The notes under the pieces: model-generated
What the model saw: the letters and a program-made list of their open reading frames with translations, nothing else
Told to the model about the DNA's origin: nothing
The model's database searches: none
Position numbers and translations under genes: made by a program
Part shown: one piece after another, positions 41,310-49,480 of the stretch
Position numbering within the stretch: position 1 is the stretch's first letter
Layout: every line of letters begins with the position of its first letter
DNA from: Rhizobium sp. BT03
Lineage (GTDB): Bacteria > Pseudomonadota > Alphaproteobacteria > Rhizobiales > Rhizobiaceae
Assembly (NCBI RefSeq): GCF_030053155.1
Contig: NZ_CP125640.1
Coordinates: 2,046,001-2,110,000 of the forward strand
Direction of reading: 5' to 3'
DNA length: 64,000 nucleotides

Positions 41310-41408
41310 TCGTTACGTCCCCAGGCCCGCAGCCCCAAAAAGCCCAATCATGCGGAATGAATTTACCCTGCAGCACCGGAAACGCCGGCACGCAAAGGGA
41401 TAAGGCAA

Positions 41409-41441
41409 TGCCGGCGCGGGCTTTGCAGCGCCGCGCCGGCA
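41409..41441 (-). terminator. Hairpin between pstS and pstC
   Basis: CCGGCGCGG (in 41409-41419, preceded by TG) pairs with CCGCGCCGG (in 41431-41441): an eleven-base stem with an eleven-base loop, with no T-run. Such hairpins after binding-protein genes protect the upstream message or reduce read-through, so more PstS than permease is made. Position and pairing are seen; the effect is inferred. Confidence 0.55.
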
Positions 41442-41447
41442 AAGTGA

Positions 41448-42482
41448 TTACATGGACTTGCCGGCTTCGACGTCCTTGCGGATCGCGTCGCGCTCGGCAT
41501 CCGGAGCGGCAACCAGGCCGTATTCGACGAGCGGGCTGTCGGGGCCGATCATCTGGTCGGATACGAAGAAGTTGACATATTCCTTCAGGCCCGGAACGGC
41601 GCCGAGATGTGCCTTCTTGACGTAGAAGAACAGCGGGCGGGAAACCGGATAGGTGCCGTTGGCGATCGTTTCCGTCGACGGAACGATGCCGCTCATGGTC
41701 GCAACCTTGAGCTTGTCGGCATTGTTTTCGTAGAAGGAGAGGCCGAATACGCCGACGCCGGTCTTGTTGGCAGCGATGCGGGCGAGCGTTTCCGGATAGT
41801 CGCCGTCGATGTCGACAGCAGCGCCGTCCTTGCGGACTGCGACGCAGGCCTTCGTCTGAGCGGCCTTGTCGGAGATTTCCTTGGCGATGACGTCGAGAGC
41901 ACCCGAAGCCTTGCAGCCGGCAGCGAGAACGTTCTGTTCGAAGACTTCGCGGGTGCCGTGCTTTTCGCCCGGGATATAGGCAGCGATATCAACAGCCGGA
42001 AGCTTCGGGTTGACGTCCGACCACTTCTTGTAGGGGTTGGCGACGAGCTTGCCGTCGACGACGACCTGGGCTGCGAGGGCCTTGTAGATGTCTGCGGGAA
42101 CGTAGGCAACGTCCGGGTTGGACGAGTCGGTTGCGAAGACGATGCCGTCATAACCGATCTTGACTTCCTGAATGTCGGTCACGCCGGCAGCCTTGCAGGC
42201 CTCGGCTTCGTTCTTGTTGATCGGACGCGAAGCGTTGGCAATGTCGATGGTGTCTTCGCCAACGCCCTTGCAGAATTCCTTCAGACCAGCGCCGGTGCCG
42301 CCGGATTCAACGACCGGCGTCTTGAAGTTGGTGAAGGTTTCGCCGAAGGACTCGGCAACGATCTTTGCGTAAGGCAGGACGGTGGACGAACCGGCAACCT
42401 GAATCTGGTCACGGGCGACGGCAGCGCCAGCGAAAGCGGCGGTTGCAGCGAGCGCGGCAACGGTGAGCTTGAAGGTGTTCAT
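41448..42482 (-). CDS. pstS: Phosphate-binding protein PstS
   Basis: 344 residues. The signal peptide is MNTFKLTVAALAATAAFAGAAVA, and the mature protein starts RDQIQVAGSSTVLPYAKIVAE, the typical phosphate-contact strand. ESGGTGAGLKEFCKGVGEDTIDIANASRPI follows, with the serine/aspartate ligands of PstS. It binds phosphate tightly in the periplasm and delivers it to PstCA. The ATG at 42482 follows GGGAGATTTCTA; a PHO box lies about 105-135 bases upstream. It is first of the pst genes, after phoR in the array. Confidence 0.96.
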   Translation of the reverse strand: MNTFKLTVAALAATAAFAGAAVARDQIQVAGSSTVLPYAKIVAESFGETFTNFKTPVVESGGTGAGLKEFCKGVGEDTIDIANASRPINKNEAEACKAAGVTDIQEVKIGYDGIVFATDSSNPDVAYVPADIYKALAAQVVVDGKLVANPYKKWSDVNPKLPAVDIAAYIPGEKHGTREVFEQNVLAAGCKASGALDVIAKEISDKAAQTKACVAVRKDGAAVDIDGDYPETLARIAANKTGVGVFGLSFYENNADKLKVATMSGIVPSTETIANGTYPVSRPLFFYVKKAHLGAVPGLKEYVNFFVSDQMIGPDSPLVEYGLVAAPDAERDAIRKDVEAGKSM

Positions 42483-42585
42483 TAGAAATCTCCCGCATTG
42501 GGCTTGTGTGAGTGCGGCCTTTCGAGAGGCCCTCGCAGTGCCTTTTTTCATCGGCGGGACTCTCTTAGCGCTGTAAGCACCGTCC

Positions 42586-42618
42586 TTTTATGTCAAATCG
42601 GTGAAACATTTGTGACAG
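42586..42618 (-). promoter_or_regulatory. PHO box of three 11-bp units before pstS
   Basis: Read on the minus strand from 42618: CTGTCACAAAT, GTTTCACCGAT, TTGACATAAAA. Each unit has the PhoB half-site form (consensus about CTGTCAT plus four A/T-rich bases). Two units make a standard PHO box; a third continues in phase. A possible -10 (TTACAG, 42570-42575) follows. The remainder of the 42483-42937 gap holds a RIME-like element and an A/T-rich stretch with no gene. Confidence 0.8.
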
Positions 42619-42781
42619 GTTAAGTTGTTGATATTAAATAATTAATTTAATACACGTCGAGCGGATGCGTCCGCAAGGATCTGAACTTTGGCCGCAGATC
42701 TACTTTTCATTGTAAATCCATTAAGCACACCATAAAGTGAAGGGCTCTTGCATCCTTTCATTCAGATCATACCGTGTGTCT

Positions 42782-42920
42782 GCCCCTCATCCGCCTGCCG
42801 GCACCTTCTCCCCGCGCGCGGGGCGAAGGGGATATGCCGCAACCTCTCGGCCCTCACCCACCTCTCGTAGGGCACGTCCCCTCTCCCCGTCAGAACGGGG
42901 AGAGGGTTAGGGTGAGGGGC
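42782..42920. repeat. RIME-like intergenic element, copy 6
   Basis: GCCCCTCATCCGCCTGCCGG at the left edge and GGGTTAGGGTGAGGGGC at the right edge, with stems CTTCTCCCCGCGCGCGGGGC and CTCCCCGTCAGAACGGGGAG. It separates phoR from the pstS promoter. Confidence 0.82.
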
Positions 42921-42937
42921 ACTTTCCTATCCGTTTC

Positions 42938-44194
42938 TCAGAACCGCACCGTAAAATCGGTGCCCTTGCCGACCTCGGATTTGACGATCAGCCGCGCCCG
43001 GTGGCGGGTGAGGATGTGCTTGACGATGGCGAGGCCGAGGCCGGTGCCTTTTTTCGAGCGGCTGTCCTCGATGCTGACGCGATAGAAGCGCTCGGTCAGG
43101 CGCGGCACATGCTCGGCCGGAATGCCCGGTCCCTTATCGACGATGCTGACCTCGACGGGCTCACCGGCGCCGTTCTTCAGCCAGACATCGACGATCTTGC
43201 CCTCCTGGCCGTATTTGCAGGCGTTTTCCATCAGGTTCTCGAACACCTGGACGAGCTCGTCGCGGTCTCCCAGCACCTCGACCTTGCCGTCGGGCAGATG
43301 CAGGTCGATATCGACGCCGACATCTTTTGCCAGCGGCACCAGCGAATCCCGGACATGGCCGAGCAGCGGCACCAGATCGACCTTCTCATCCGGCGCGATA
43401 TGCGATTTCAGCTCGAGGCGCGAGAGCGACAGCAGGTCGTCGACCAGCCGGCTCATGCGCGTCGCCTGATCGAACATGATGGCGAGGAAACGCGCCTGCG
43501 CCTTCAGATCGTTTTTCGCCGGTCCCTGGATGGTCTCGATGAAGCCGCGGAGCGACGCCAGCGGCGTGCGCAGCTCATGGCTGGCATTGGCGACGAAGTC
43601 CGAGCGCATGCGATCGATGCGGCGGACCTCTGAAATATCGCGGAAGGAGAGGATGAAATAGCGCTCATGCGGCCCGCCTTCGGCCGAAAATTCAATGGGC
43701 GCGCTGCGGACGATATAGACGCGCTCGGAGGGCAGCCGCTCGGCATGCTCGATCTGGTTCGGGGCGTTGGTAGCGATGGTTTCGCGCACCATGTCGAGCA
43801 CACCGGGCGAGCGCATGCGGCCCGATATATGGGCGCCGAGCGCCACCTCGCCGAAGGCCTTTTCGGCCGCCCGGTTCTGGAAGAGCACCGAGGCATCGTC
43901 CGACAGCACCATGACCGGGATATCGAGGCCGGCGAGCGTGGCGGACACTTCAGGCAGGCGGCTCGGCGGCACCTCCGGCGCAATCTCCACCGGCTCAGCG
44001 GGTTCGTCCTTGATGACGGGCGCCTCGTTGAAAAGCGCGGTGACGATCATGATAAGCAGGAGGCCAAGCACAACCCACTTGTTCATGCCGGCGGCAAGCG
44101 CGGCGAGCGCGCTGACGATCGCCGCCAGCAGCACCGGCCGCTCGCGCCGGATGCGCGCCAACAGGCTTTTTCTCCACGGAGTTTCGTCTTGCAA
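42938..44194 (-). CDS. phoR: Phosphate regulon sensor histidine kinase PhoR
   Basis: 418 residues from a TTG start at 44194 (GAGGG upstream; no in-frame ATG precedes the first span). Two N-terminal spans (about 21-55), a PAS-like domain (about 85-190, LSDDASVLFQNRAAEKAFG), then the phosphoacceptor His206 in FVANASHELRTPLASLRGF. The kinase ATPase motifs are N-box LMENACKYG, G1 DKGPGIP, and G2 KGTGLGLAIVKHI. PhoR phosphorylates PhoB when the Pst-PhoU complex signals low phosphate. It is upstream of the pst genes and divergent from ppk2. Confidence 0.92.
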   Translation of the reverse strand: MQDETPWRKSLLARIRRERPVLLAAIVSALAALAAGMNKWVVLGLLLIMIVTALFNEAPVIKDEPAEPVEIAPEVPPSRLPEVSATLAGLDIPVMVLSDDASVLFQNRAAEKAFGEVALGAHISGRMRSPGVLDMVRETIATNAPNQIEHAERLPSERVYIVRSAPIEFSAEGGPHERYFILSFRDISEVRRIDRMRSDFVANASHELRTPLASLRGFIETIQGPAKNDLKAQARFLAIMFDQATRMSRLVDDLLSLSRLELKSHIAPDEKVDLVPLLGHVRDSLVPLAKDVGVDIDLHLPDGKVEVLGDRDELVQVFENLMENACKYGQEGKIVDVWLKNGAGEPVEVSIVDKGPGIPAEHVPRLTERFYRVSIEDSRSKKGTGLGLAIVKHILTRHRARLIVKSEVGKGTDFTVRF

Positions 44195-44254
44195 GTGCCC
44201 TCGCGGCGTCGATTCGTGTTTCTTATATTGAACTCTGCCTGATAGCGGCAATTC

Positions 44255-44261
44255 ATGACAG
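44255..44261 (-). promoter_or_regulatory. Single PHO half-site between phoR and ppk2
   Basis: On the minus strand CTGTCAT (44261-44255) is an exact PhoB half-site, but the next unit (TGCCGCT, 44250-44244) matches poorly. It lies 61 bases before the phoR start and about 140 before ppk2. This is weak evidence for PhoB control of this divergent region. Confidence 0.3.
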
Positions 44262-44402
44262 AAATTTTCGGTCGGCCGCGTCTCAAGCGAAAGGCCGCAG
44301 CCGAAACCCGCGAAAAATGATCGGCGAATGCGAGAGATTTGATTTTCAACGGTAAATATGTTCGCCTGCAGGAAAGAAGCGATCGGGCTTAAGGAGGAGC
44401 AT

Positions 44403-45284
44403 ATGGCCGAGACCGTCGAAAGCAGGGCCGTGGAGCTGGAGATCCGCGGAAAGCAACGTATCTTCGATGTCGACGATCCCATCCTGCCGGACTGGGTGGA
44501 GGAACACGCGCTTGCCTCCGGCGACTTTCCCCACAAGAAGAAGCTGAAGGAAGAGGACTATGTCGAGCAGCTGGAAAAGCTGCAGATCGAGCTCGTCAAG
44601 GTGCAGTTCTGGCTGCAGGCATCAGGCAAGCGGGTGATGGCGCTGTTCGAAGGGCGCGATGCGGCCGGCAAGGGCGGCGCGATCTCGGCCTCCTCGGAGA
44701 ATATGAACCCCCGCCTTGCGCGCGTCGTGGCGCTGACGAAGCCCACCGATCGCGAACAGGGACAATGGTATTTCCAGCGTTATATCGCGCAGTTCCCGAC
44801 CGCAGGCGAATTCGTGCTGTTCGACCGCTCCTGGTACAACCGCGCCGGCGTCGAGCCGGTCATGGGTTTCTGCACGCCGCAGCAATATGAGGATTTTCTC
44901 AAGCAGGCGCCGCAGCTCGAAAAGATCATCGCCCATGAGGGCATCTTCTTCTTCAAATTCTATCTCGATATCGGCCGCGAAATGCAGCTCAAGCGCTTCC
45001 ACGACCGCAGGCACGATCCGCTGAAAGTCTGGAAACTGTCGTCGATGGACATCGCCGCACTGACGAAGTGGGGCGATTACAGCGAAAAGCGCAATCGCAT
45101 GCTGAAGGAAACCCATACGGATTTCGCGCCCTGGACGGTGATCCGCGCCAACGACAAGCGGCGCACGCGCCTCGAACTCATCCGCCACATGCTGAACAGG
45201 ATGGATTATGACGGCAAGGACGAGAAGGCGCTCGGCACGGTCGATAAGGAGATCATCGGCTCAGGGCCCGGCTTCCTGAAGTAG
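44403..45284 (+). CDS. ppk2: Polyphosphate kinase 2
   Basis: 293 residues from the ATG at 44403, which has a perfect AAGGAGG ten bases upstream. It is a single-domain PPK2: Walker [15 protein letters not shown] (Gly84-Gly91), the lid motif [18 protein letters not shown], Walker B-like [14 protein letters not shown] and [16 protein letters not shown]. It transfers phosphate between polyphosphate and nucleotides (GDP or ADP; the sequence does not say which). The location back to back with phoR suggests that phosphate storage or retrieval is linked to the Pho response. Three 24-bp tandem repeats follow the gene. Confidence 0.93.
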   Translation: MAETVESRAVELEIRGKQRIFDVDDPILPDWVEEHALASGDFPHKKKLKEEDYVEQLEKLQIELVKVQFWLQASGKRVMALFEGRDAAGKGGAISASSENMNPRLARVVALTKPTDREQGQWYFQRYIAQFPTAGEFVLFDRSWYNRAGVEPVMGFCTPQQYEDFLKQAPQLEKIIAHEGIFFFKFYLDIGREMQLKRFHDRRHDPLKVWKLSSMDIAALTKWGDYSEKRNRMLKETHTDFAPWTVIRANDKRRTRLELIRHMLNRMDYDGKDEKALGTVDKEIIGSGPGFLK

Positions 45285-45323
45285 GCGGCGAGCCGGCGCC
45301 GGGCCGCCAGTTACTGGGACCGA

Positions 45324-45395
45324 GGCCATCGGCTTCGCCGAGGCTGGGGCCACCGGCTTTGCCGGGGCCGGGGCTACCGGCTTCGCCGGAGCCGG
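45324..45395. repeat. Three tandem 24-bp repeats
   Basis: Units at 45324-45347, 45348-45371 and 45372-45395 share GGC-A-CGGCTT-GCCG-G-C-GG. On the minus strand one frame reads PAPAKPVA, PAPAKPVA and PASAKPMA, a coding-like pattern with synonymous changes. That frame is one base out of step with the gene whose stop codon is at 45397-45399. It may be a frame-shifted old tail of that protein. Confidence 0.75.
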
Positions 45396-45396
45396 A

Positions 45397-46596
45397 TTAT
45401 TGCCCCGGCAGGATGCGGACGGCGAAGAGGTTGATGCCGCGCGCCTTGCCGTCGAGATCGCTGTTGATCGTCAGCGTGCCCGGCGCATTCGGCGCCAGCG
45501 AGCGGTCGAATTTCACCTGCAGCAGCGCATCCGATTTTTCGCGGGTGACGTTGAAGCGGTGGCGGGCGCAATTGCCGAGCGACTGGAAATTGCACTCGAC
45601 GGTGACCTGCGTCGGCTCGTCGGTGGTCGATTGCAGCGTCAGCGCGATGGTCGAGGATTTGCCGGCAAGCTGCTGCAGCACCGAGGCGGGCACGCTGATC
45701 GAGATATTGCCGTCGGCCGCACCGCTTTCGGAAATCAGGCGGACGGCGGGGCCGTCATTCTCGGCGATCTTTTCGGTGCGCGCCCGCGGGCCGCTCTGGA
45801 TCTTGTCGGCATCGTCGGGCTTGAACAGCGGTATCCAATCGGCCGAAAAGCTGTTCTGCGGATCGATGGTCACCGGCTCGTCGGTGTGAGGGGCCACATT
45901 GCCGGCGCTGTCGTCATTGCCGGTGAAATCCTCGGGCTGGGTGCTCGCCGGCGGATTGGCGACGCTGGTGTCGCGCTCCGCAGCCGTCATCAGCAGACCG
46001 GATGTATGCGCCCACCAGGCGCCGATGCCGATGAAGGCAAGCAGCACGCACCAGACGAGAAGCCTGGAAAAGAATTTGCGCGGCTTGCGGCGGCCTGCCG
46101 CCCGCTCCGGGCGAAAATCCATGTTGGTGGCGCGCTGACCGCGGGCAAGCCGCTCCTCGCCGACCGGGGCGGCAGCCAGATGGTCGGCACTGCCGGCACG
46201 CACGTCGTCGAGGCTGAAATCGTCGCCGCGGCCGTGGGTCACCTCGGGAGCGCGGGTCTCGCCTGCGGCCGCAGGGCTGTCGATGAGGTTGTCGATATCG
46301 CCGACATCCCCCTTTTGAACCGGCGGCGTCGGCATTTCCACGACGGGCGGCACGGGCACTTCAGGCGGCCTCTGGCGCGGGTGCAGCCGATCGCGCTCCT
46401 CGCTTTCGATGGCGTGGATGGTGGTTTCCAGGCGATGGCGATGATGGGCAACGACCTCGGTCTCGGTGATATCCTGCTTGCGCAAGCCGGCTTCAAGCGC
46501 CTGGCGGGCCGACTGATAGATCCTCGCTCGAACCTCCGGATTGTCGCGATCGGAATTATCGAGCGCTGTTCTGATGGCCGTTTCTAATCCGCTCAC
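45397..46596 (-). CDS. Membrane protein of unknown function
   Basis: 399 residues from GTG at 46596 (MSGLETAIRTALDNSD), with AAGGA eight bases upstream. An N-terminal helical cytoplasmic domain is followed by a Pro/Glu-rich linker (about 85-160). A single span (about 190-215, LLVWCVLLAFIGIGAWWAH) leads to a periplasmic beta-rich domain (about 290-399) with the cysteine pair VECNFQSLGNCARHRF. I do not recognise a characterised family; similar proteins occur in rhizobia as hypotheticals, as far as I recall. The C-terminal repeats just past the stop hint that an earlier form was longer. Confidence 0.65.
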   Translation of the reverse strand: MSGLETAIRTALDNSDRDNPEVRARIYQSARQALEAGLRKQDITETEVVAHHRHRLETTIHAIESEERDRLHPRQRPPEVPVPPVVEMPTPPVQKGDVGDIDNLIDSPAAAGETRAPEVTHGRGDDFSLDDVRAGSADHLAAAPVGEERLARGQRATNMDFRPERAAGRRKPRKFFSRLLVWCVLLAFIGIGAWWAHTSGLLMTAAERDTSVANPPASTQPEDFTGNDDSAGNVAPHTDEPVTIDPQNSFSADWIPLFKPDDADKIQSGPRARTEKIAENDGPAVRLISESGAADGNISISVPASVLQQLAGKSSTIALTLQSTTDEPTQVTVECNFQSLGNCARHRFNVTREKSDALLQVKFDRSLAPNAPGTLTINSDLDGKARGINLFAVRILPGQ

Positions 46597-46882
46597 CTCA
46601 AGTCCTTCACCTTGAACCCGGCATCGGACTGCAATCCCCGCCGTTCTCCATCGAAATTCGGTAGCGGCAAGCGCGGCAAACCGCAAGCCTTGCAGGCCCG
46701 GTTGCAGCGGATCGGCGGGGATAATCGCCAGGTTTCGCCGCTTGCGGACCTTATTCTACCAGCTTTGTCAGCCGCATATATTCGGGCAGAAATCGACGAA
46801 GGCGTGGCGGCCGCTCTTTTATCGGCTTTTCTTCTCTGTTATGAGATTGACGTTTTCGTAAACGTCAATGGATGCATGAACC
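46597..46882. other. Divergent promoter region, no gene seen
   Basis: The stretch separates the minus-strand membrane-protein gene from the nitronate monooxygenase gene. It contains no reading frame of coding quality. The last 80 bases are AT-richer (TTATGAGATTGACGTTTTCG), with TTGACG at 46848 as a possible -35 box for the monooxygenase gene. Confidence 0.35.
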
Positions 46883-47842
46883 ATGGCCCTGCCCCCGATC
46901 CTCCGGGATAAATTGAGACTGCCGGTCATCGGCTCGCCGCTGTTCATCATCTCGCATCCGGCGCTGACGCTGGCGCAATGCAAGGCGGGTGTCATCGGGG
47001 CGTTTCCGGCGCTGAACGCCCGGCCGGAGAGCCAGCTCGACGAATGGCTGGCCGAGATCACCGAAGAACTCGCCCGTCATGACGCCGCCCATCCCGATCG
47101 GCCGGCGGCCCCCTTTGCCGTCAACCAGATCGTCCACATGTCGAACAAGCGGCTGGAGCACGACCTGTCGCTCTGCGTCAAATACAAAGTGCCTGTCGTC
47201 ATCTCCTCGCTCGGCGCCGTGCCGGAGGTCAATGCCGCCGTGCATTCCTATGGCGGCATCGTGCTGCACGACATTATCAACAACCGCCACGCCCATTCGG
47301 CCATCCGCAAGGGTGCGGACGGACTGATCGCGGTGGCGGCCGGCGCCGGCGGCCATGCCGGCACGCTCTCGCCCTTCGCGCTCGTCCAGGAAATCCGCGA
47401 ATGGTTCGACGGGCCGCTGCTGCTCGCCGGCGCGATCTCGACCGGCGGCGCCATCCTTGCCGCGGAAGCGATGGGCGCCGATATGGCCTATATCGGCTCG
47501 CCCTTCATCGCCACTGAAGAAGCGCGCGCCACTGAGCCCTACAAGCAGGCGATCGTCGAAGGCGCTGCCGGCGATATCGTCTATTCCAACTATTTCACCG
47601 GCGTGCACGGCAACTATCTCAAACCCTCGATCGTCGCCGCCGGCATGGACCCGGACAACCTGCCTGCCGCCGATGTCTCGAAGATGGATTTCGAACAGGC
47701 GGTCGGCGGCGCCAAGGCCTGGAAGGACATCTGGGGCAGCGGCCAGGGCATCAGCGCCATCAAGGCCGTCGAACCGGTTGCCAAACTCGTCGACCGGCTG
47801 GAGGCCGAATATAAGGCCGCCCGCGCCCGGCTAGCACTCTGA
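46883..47842 (+). CDS. Nitronate monooxygenase family protein
   Basis: 319 residues starting MALPPILRDKLRLPVIGSPLFIISHP. It is an FMN-dependent TIM barrel: FAVNQIVHM, VISSLGAVPEV, the glycine-rich FMN-phosphate loop AAGAGGHAGTLSPFALVQEI, and AGAISTGGAILAAEAMGADMAYIGSPFIATEEA. These enzymes oxidise alkyl nitronates (for instance propionate-3-nitronate, a legume toxin). A related FMN enzyme of the 2-nitropropane dioxygenase-like family is also possible. It is transcribed alone. Confidence 0.88.
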   Translation: MALPPILRDKLRLPVIGSPLFIISHPALTLAQCKAGVIGAFPALNARPESQLDEWLAEITEELARHDAAHPDRPAAPFAVNQIVHMSNKRLEHDLSLCVKYKVPVVISSLGAVPEVNAAVHSYGGIVLHDIINNRHAHSAIRKGADGLIAVAAGAGGHAGTLSPFALVQEIREWFDGPLLLAGAISTGGAILAAEAMGADMAYIGSPFIATEEARATEPYKQAIVEGAAGDIVYSNYFTGVHGNYLKPSIVAAGMDPDNLPAADVSKMDFEQAVGGAKAWKDIWGSGQGISAIKAVEPVAKLVDRLEAEYKAARARLAL

Positions 47843-47963
47843 GGGCAGTCTTCCACACCCCGCCCTCTTTTTTGCCAAAGCCATGACAGGGCGCTTGAAA
47901 TCTTCGGACAATGGCTGTATCAGCGCCATGCAAATCGCGGGCCGCATGCTTCGGCCGTGAAAT

Positions 47964-48039
47964 GCCGCTTTAGCTCAGGTGGTAGAGCACATCATTCGTA
48001 ATGATGGGGTCGCAGGTTCGAGTCCTGCAAGCGGCACCA
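47964..48039 (+). tRNA. tRNA-Thr (anticodon CGT)
   Basis: 76 bases. The acceptor GCCGCTT pairs with AAGCGGC, followed by an encoded ACCA end. The D-arm is GCTCAGGTGGTAGAGC. The anticodon loop TTCGTAA between CATCA and TGATG gives CGT, and the T-arm is GCAGGTTCGAGTCCTGC. Confidence 0.95.
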
Positions 48040-48243
48040 TTTTTTCCTCAATCGCGTGCTAACAACCTCCATTATAAGCCCCATTTAATATCCTGCGTCC
48101 ACCTTTAGCTACGTTTGGGCGCTCGGCAGGCAAGCTTCGACAGGTGGTGGGCATCTTCTCTCAACGCGGTCGGGCTGCCCTTCAGTTCGCATGAGCGGCT
48201 GGATGTCGATCGAGCGCGTGCAGGCCAGCAATTAGGAGGATTT

Positions 48244-48717
48244 ATGCGGATATCGCTTTTGAGTATGGTAGTTTTCACCTTTGCTATGTCCTCGGCACAG
48301 GCCGAGGATTTCCCTCTCGCCTCATGTGCTGGGTGGGACGGAACGCTGGTCAGCAGGACCGGCACCGATTCACGCGCTGCGGTTATGGAAGGGAACGTCA
48401 ATCAGGCCAACTTTCAGGAATATTGCGAGCGAGATCCGGGATACGAGACGGTCGCACATGGCGGGAAACTGACTGTTGAGCAGTGCGTGGCGATGTATCT
48501 GCAGGAAAATGGCAAAGACACCTACCGTTCCACCGCCGATTGCCGCAAGGGCACCCTGTCCTTCGTTCCTCCTGGCGGAGAACCGCTGCGGGCCACTTTC
48601 CCATTACCGGAGGATGCAGATGTGTCGTGCTCCTCAGGCATGCTGCCGCTGATCAAGCAGTTCACGATGCTTTGCCCTAAGGCGGCGCGAAAGTTTAAAA
48701 TGCTGGAGGGCGAATGA
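48244..48717 (+). CDS. Secreted cysteine-containing protein of unknown function
   Basis: 157 residues with a signal peptide (MRISLLSMVVFTFAMSSAQA) and an excellent ribosome site (TAGGAGGA, six bases before the ATG). The mature protein has six cysteines (ASCAG, EYCER, EQCVAM, ADCRKG, VSCSSG, TMLCPK), which suggests disulfide bonds in the periplasm. No family is recognised. Codon use and GC content look lower than in the neighbours, and a tRNA gene lies upstream, so acquisition by transfer is possible. Confidence 0.65.
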   Translation: MRISLLSMVVFTFAMSSAQAEDFPLASCAGWDGTLVSRTGTDSRAAVMEGNVNQANFQEYCERDPGYETVAHGGKLTVEQCVAMYLQENGKDTYRSTADCRKGTLSFVPPGGEPLRATFPLPEDADVSCSSGMLPLIKQFTMLCPKAARKFKMLEGE

Positions 48718-48896
48718 GTGTCCTGCGTAGGCTATAAGTTCATCGAGCTGCCGGGTAGGCATAGACGGTCGGGATGGTCACGATCAGCGCCCCTAGTATG
48801 ATGAGCAGGTGAAGCGGCCGCGCGACCAATTCCGCTCGGAACAATGCCGCCGCCGAGCCGGTTCTCCCCTTGAGACAAACGAGCATGGAGAACATC

Positions 48897-49262
48897 ATGT
48901 CCTGCAAACTCATCGCAATATCCCTCCTTTCCATCGGCCTTGCCGGCTCGACCATGGCGCAGACGGCTGGTGGTGCAAATTCCAGCGGGCGGCTTTCGGT
49001 GGCGCCTGTTATCGGCGGCTCGGGAAGTTCCGGCTCAGGCTCGGCGGGCACCGGATCCACCGGCCCTGGTTCGGCGGGCAGCGGTTCCGTCGGCACGGAT
49101 CCCGGCACCACCGGCAGCACGAGCGGCAATGGCGGCGTCGAACTCAATAGCGGCCGCAGCACGATCAATCCCGGCGGGGTCAATCCTGATCTCAAGCCGA
49201 CGCCGGGTTGCACCGCCGGCTCCGGGGATACCGGCTCGGGCGGCGAGGCCTGCCCGCAGTGA
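48897..49262 (+). CDS. Gly/Ser-repeat secreted protein of unknown function
   Basis: 121 residues from ATG 48897 (GGAGAAC upstream; ATG 48885 is an alternative). After a signal peptide (LIAISLLSIGLAGSTMAQ), residues 33-85 are a low-complexity stretch of GS, SG, GT and GP repeats, such as GSGSAGTGSTGPGSAGSGS. A short C-terminal part has two cysteines (TPGCTAG, EACPQ). The repeats suggest a flexible surface or periplasmic protein; the family is unknown. Confidence 0.6.
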   Translation: MSCKLIAISLLSIGLAGSTMAQTAGGANSSGRLSVAPVIGGSGSSGSGSAGTGSTGPGSAGSGSVGTDPGTTGSTSGNGGVELNSGRSTINPGGVNPDLKPTPGCTAGSGDTGSGGEACPQ

Positions 49263-49480
49263 GGATAGGGCGGATGTCCGCCTGATTGGATAAGGGCCTG
49301 GGGCTGGGCGCCGGGCCTTCGTTTCGCTGCCGTCAAACCGCATAAGACAACGGTTGCCGTGAGAACTGCTTTACCGGCCGGTTTCCAGGACGTAATAGTA
49401 CCGCATCCCTCCGCAAGCGGCGATCGCCCTGCCCAGCCTGCCGTTTTCCGGCATCTGCGGAGCACCCGAAGAGGATCGTC

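Noticed and set aside
47964..48717. tRNA-Thr as the edge of a genomic island
   Set aside because: No direct repeat of the tRNA 3' end and no integrase within the following 16 kb.
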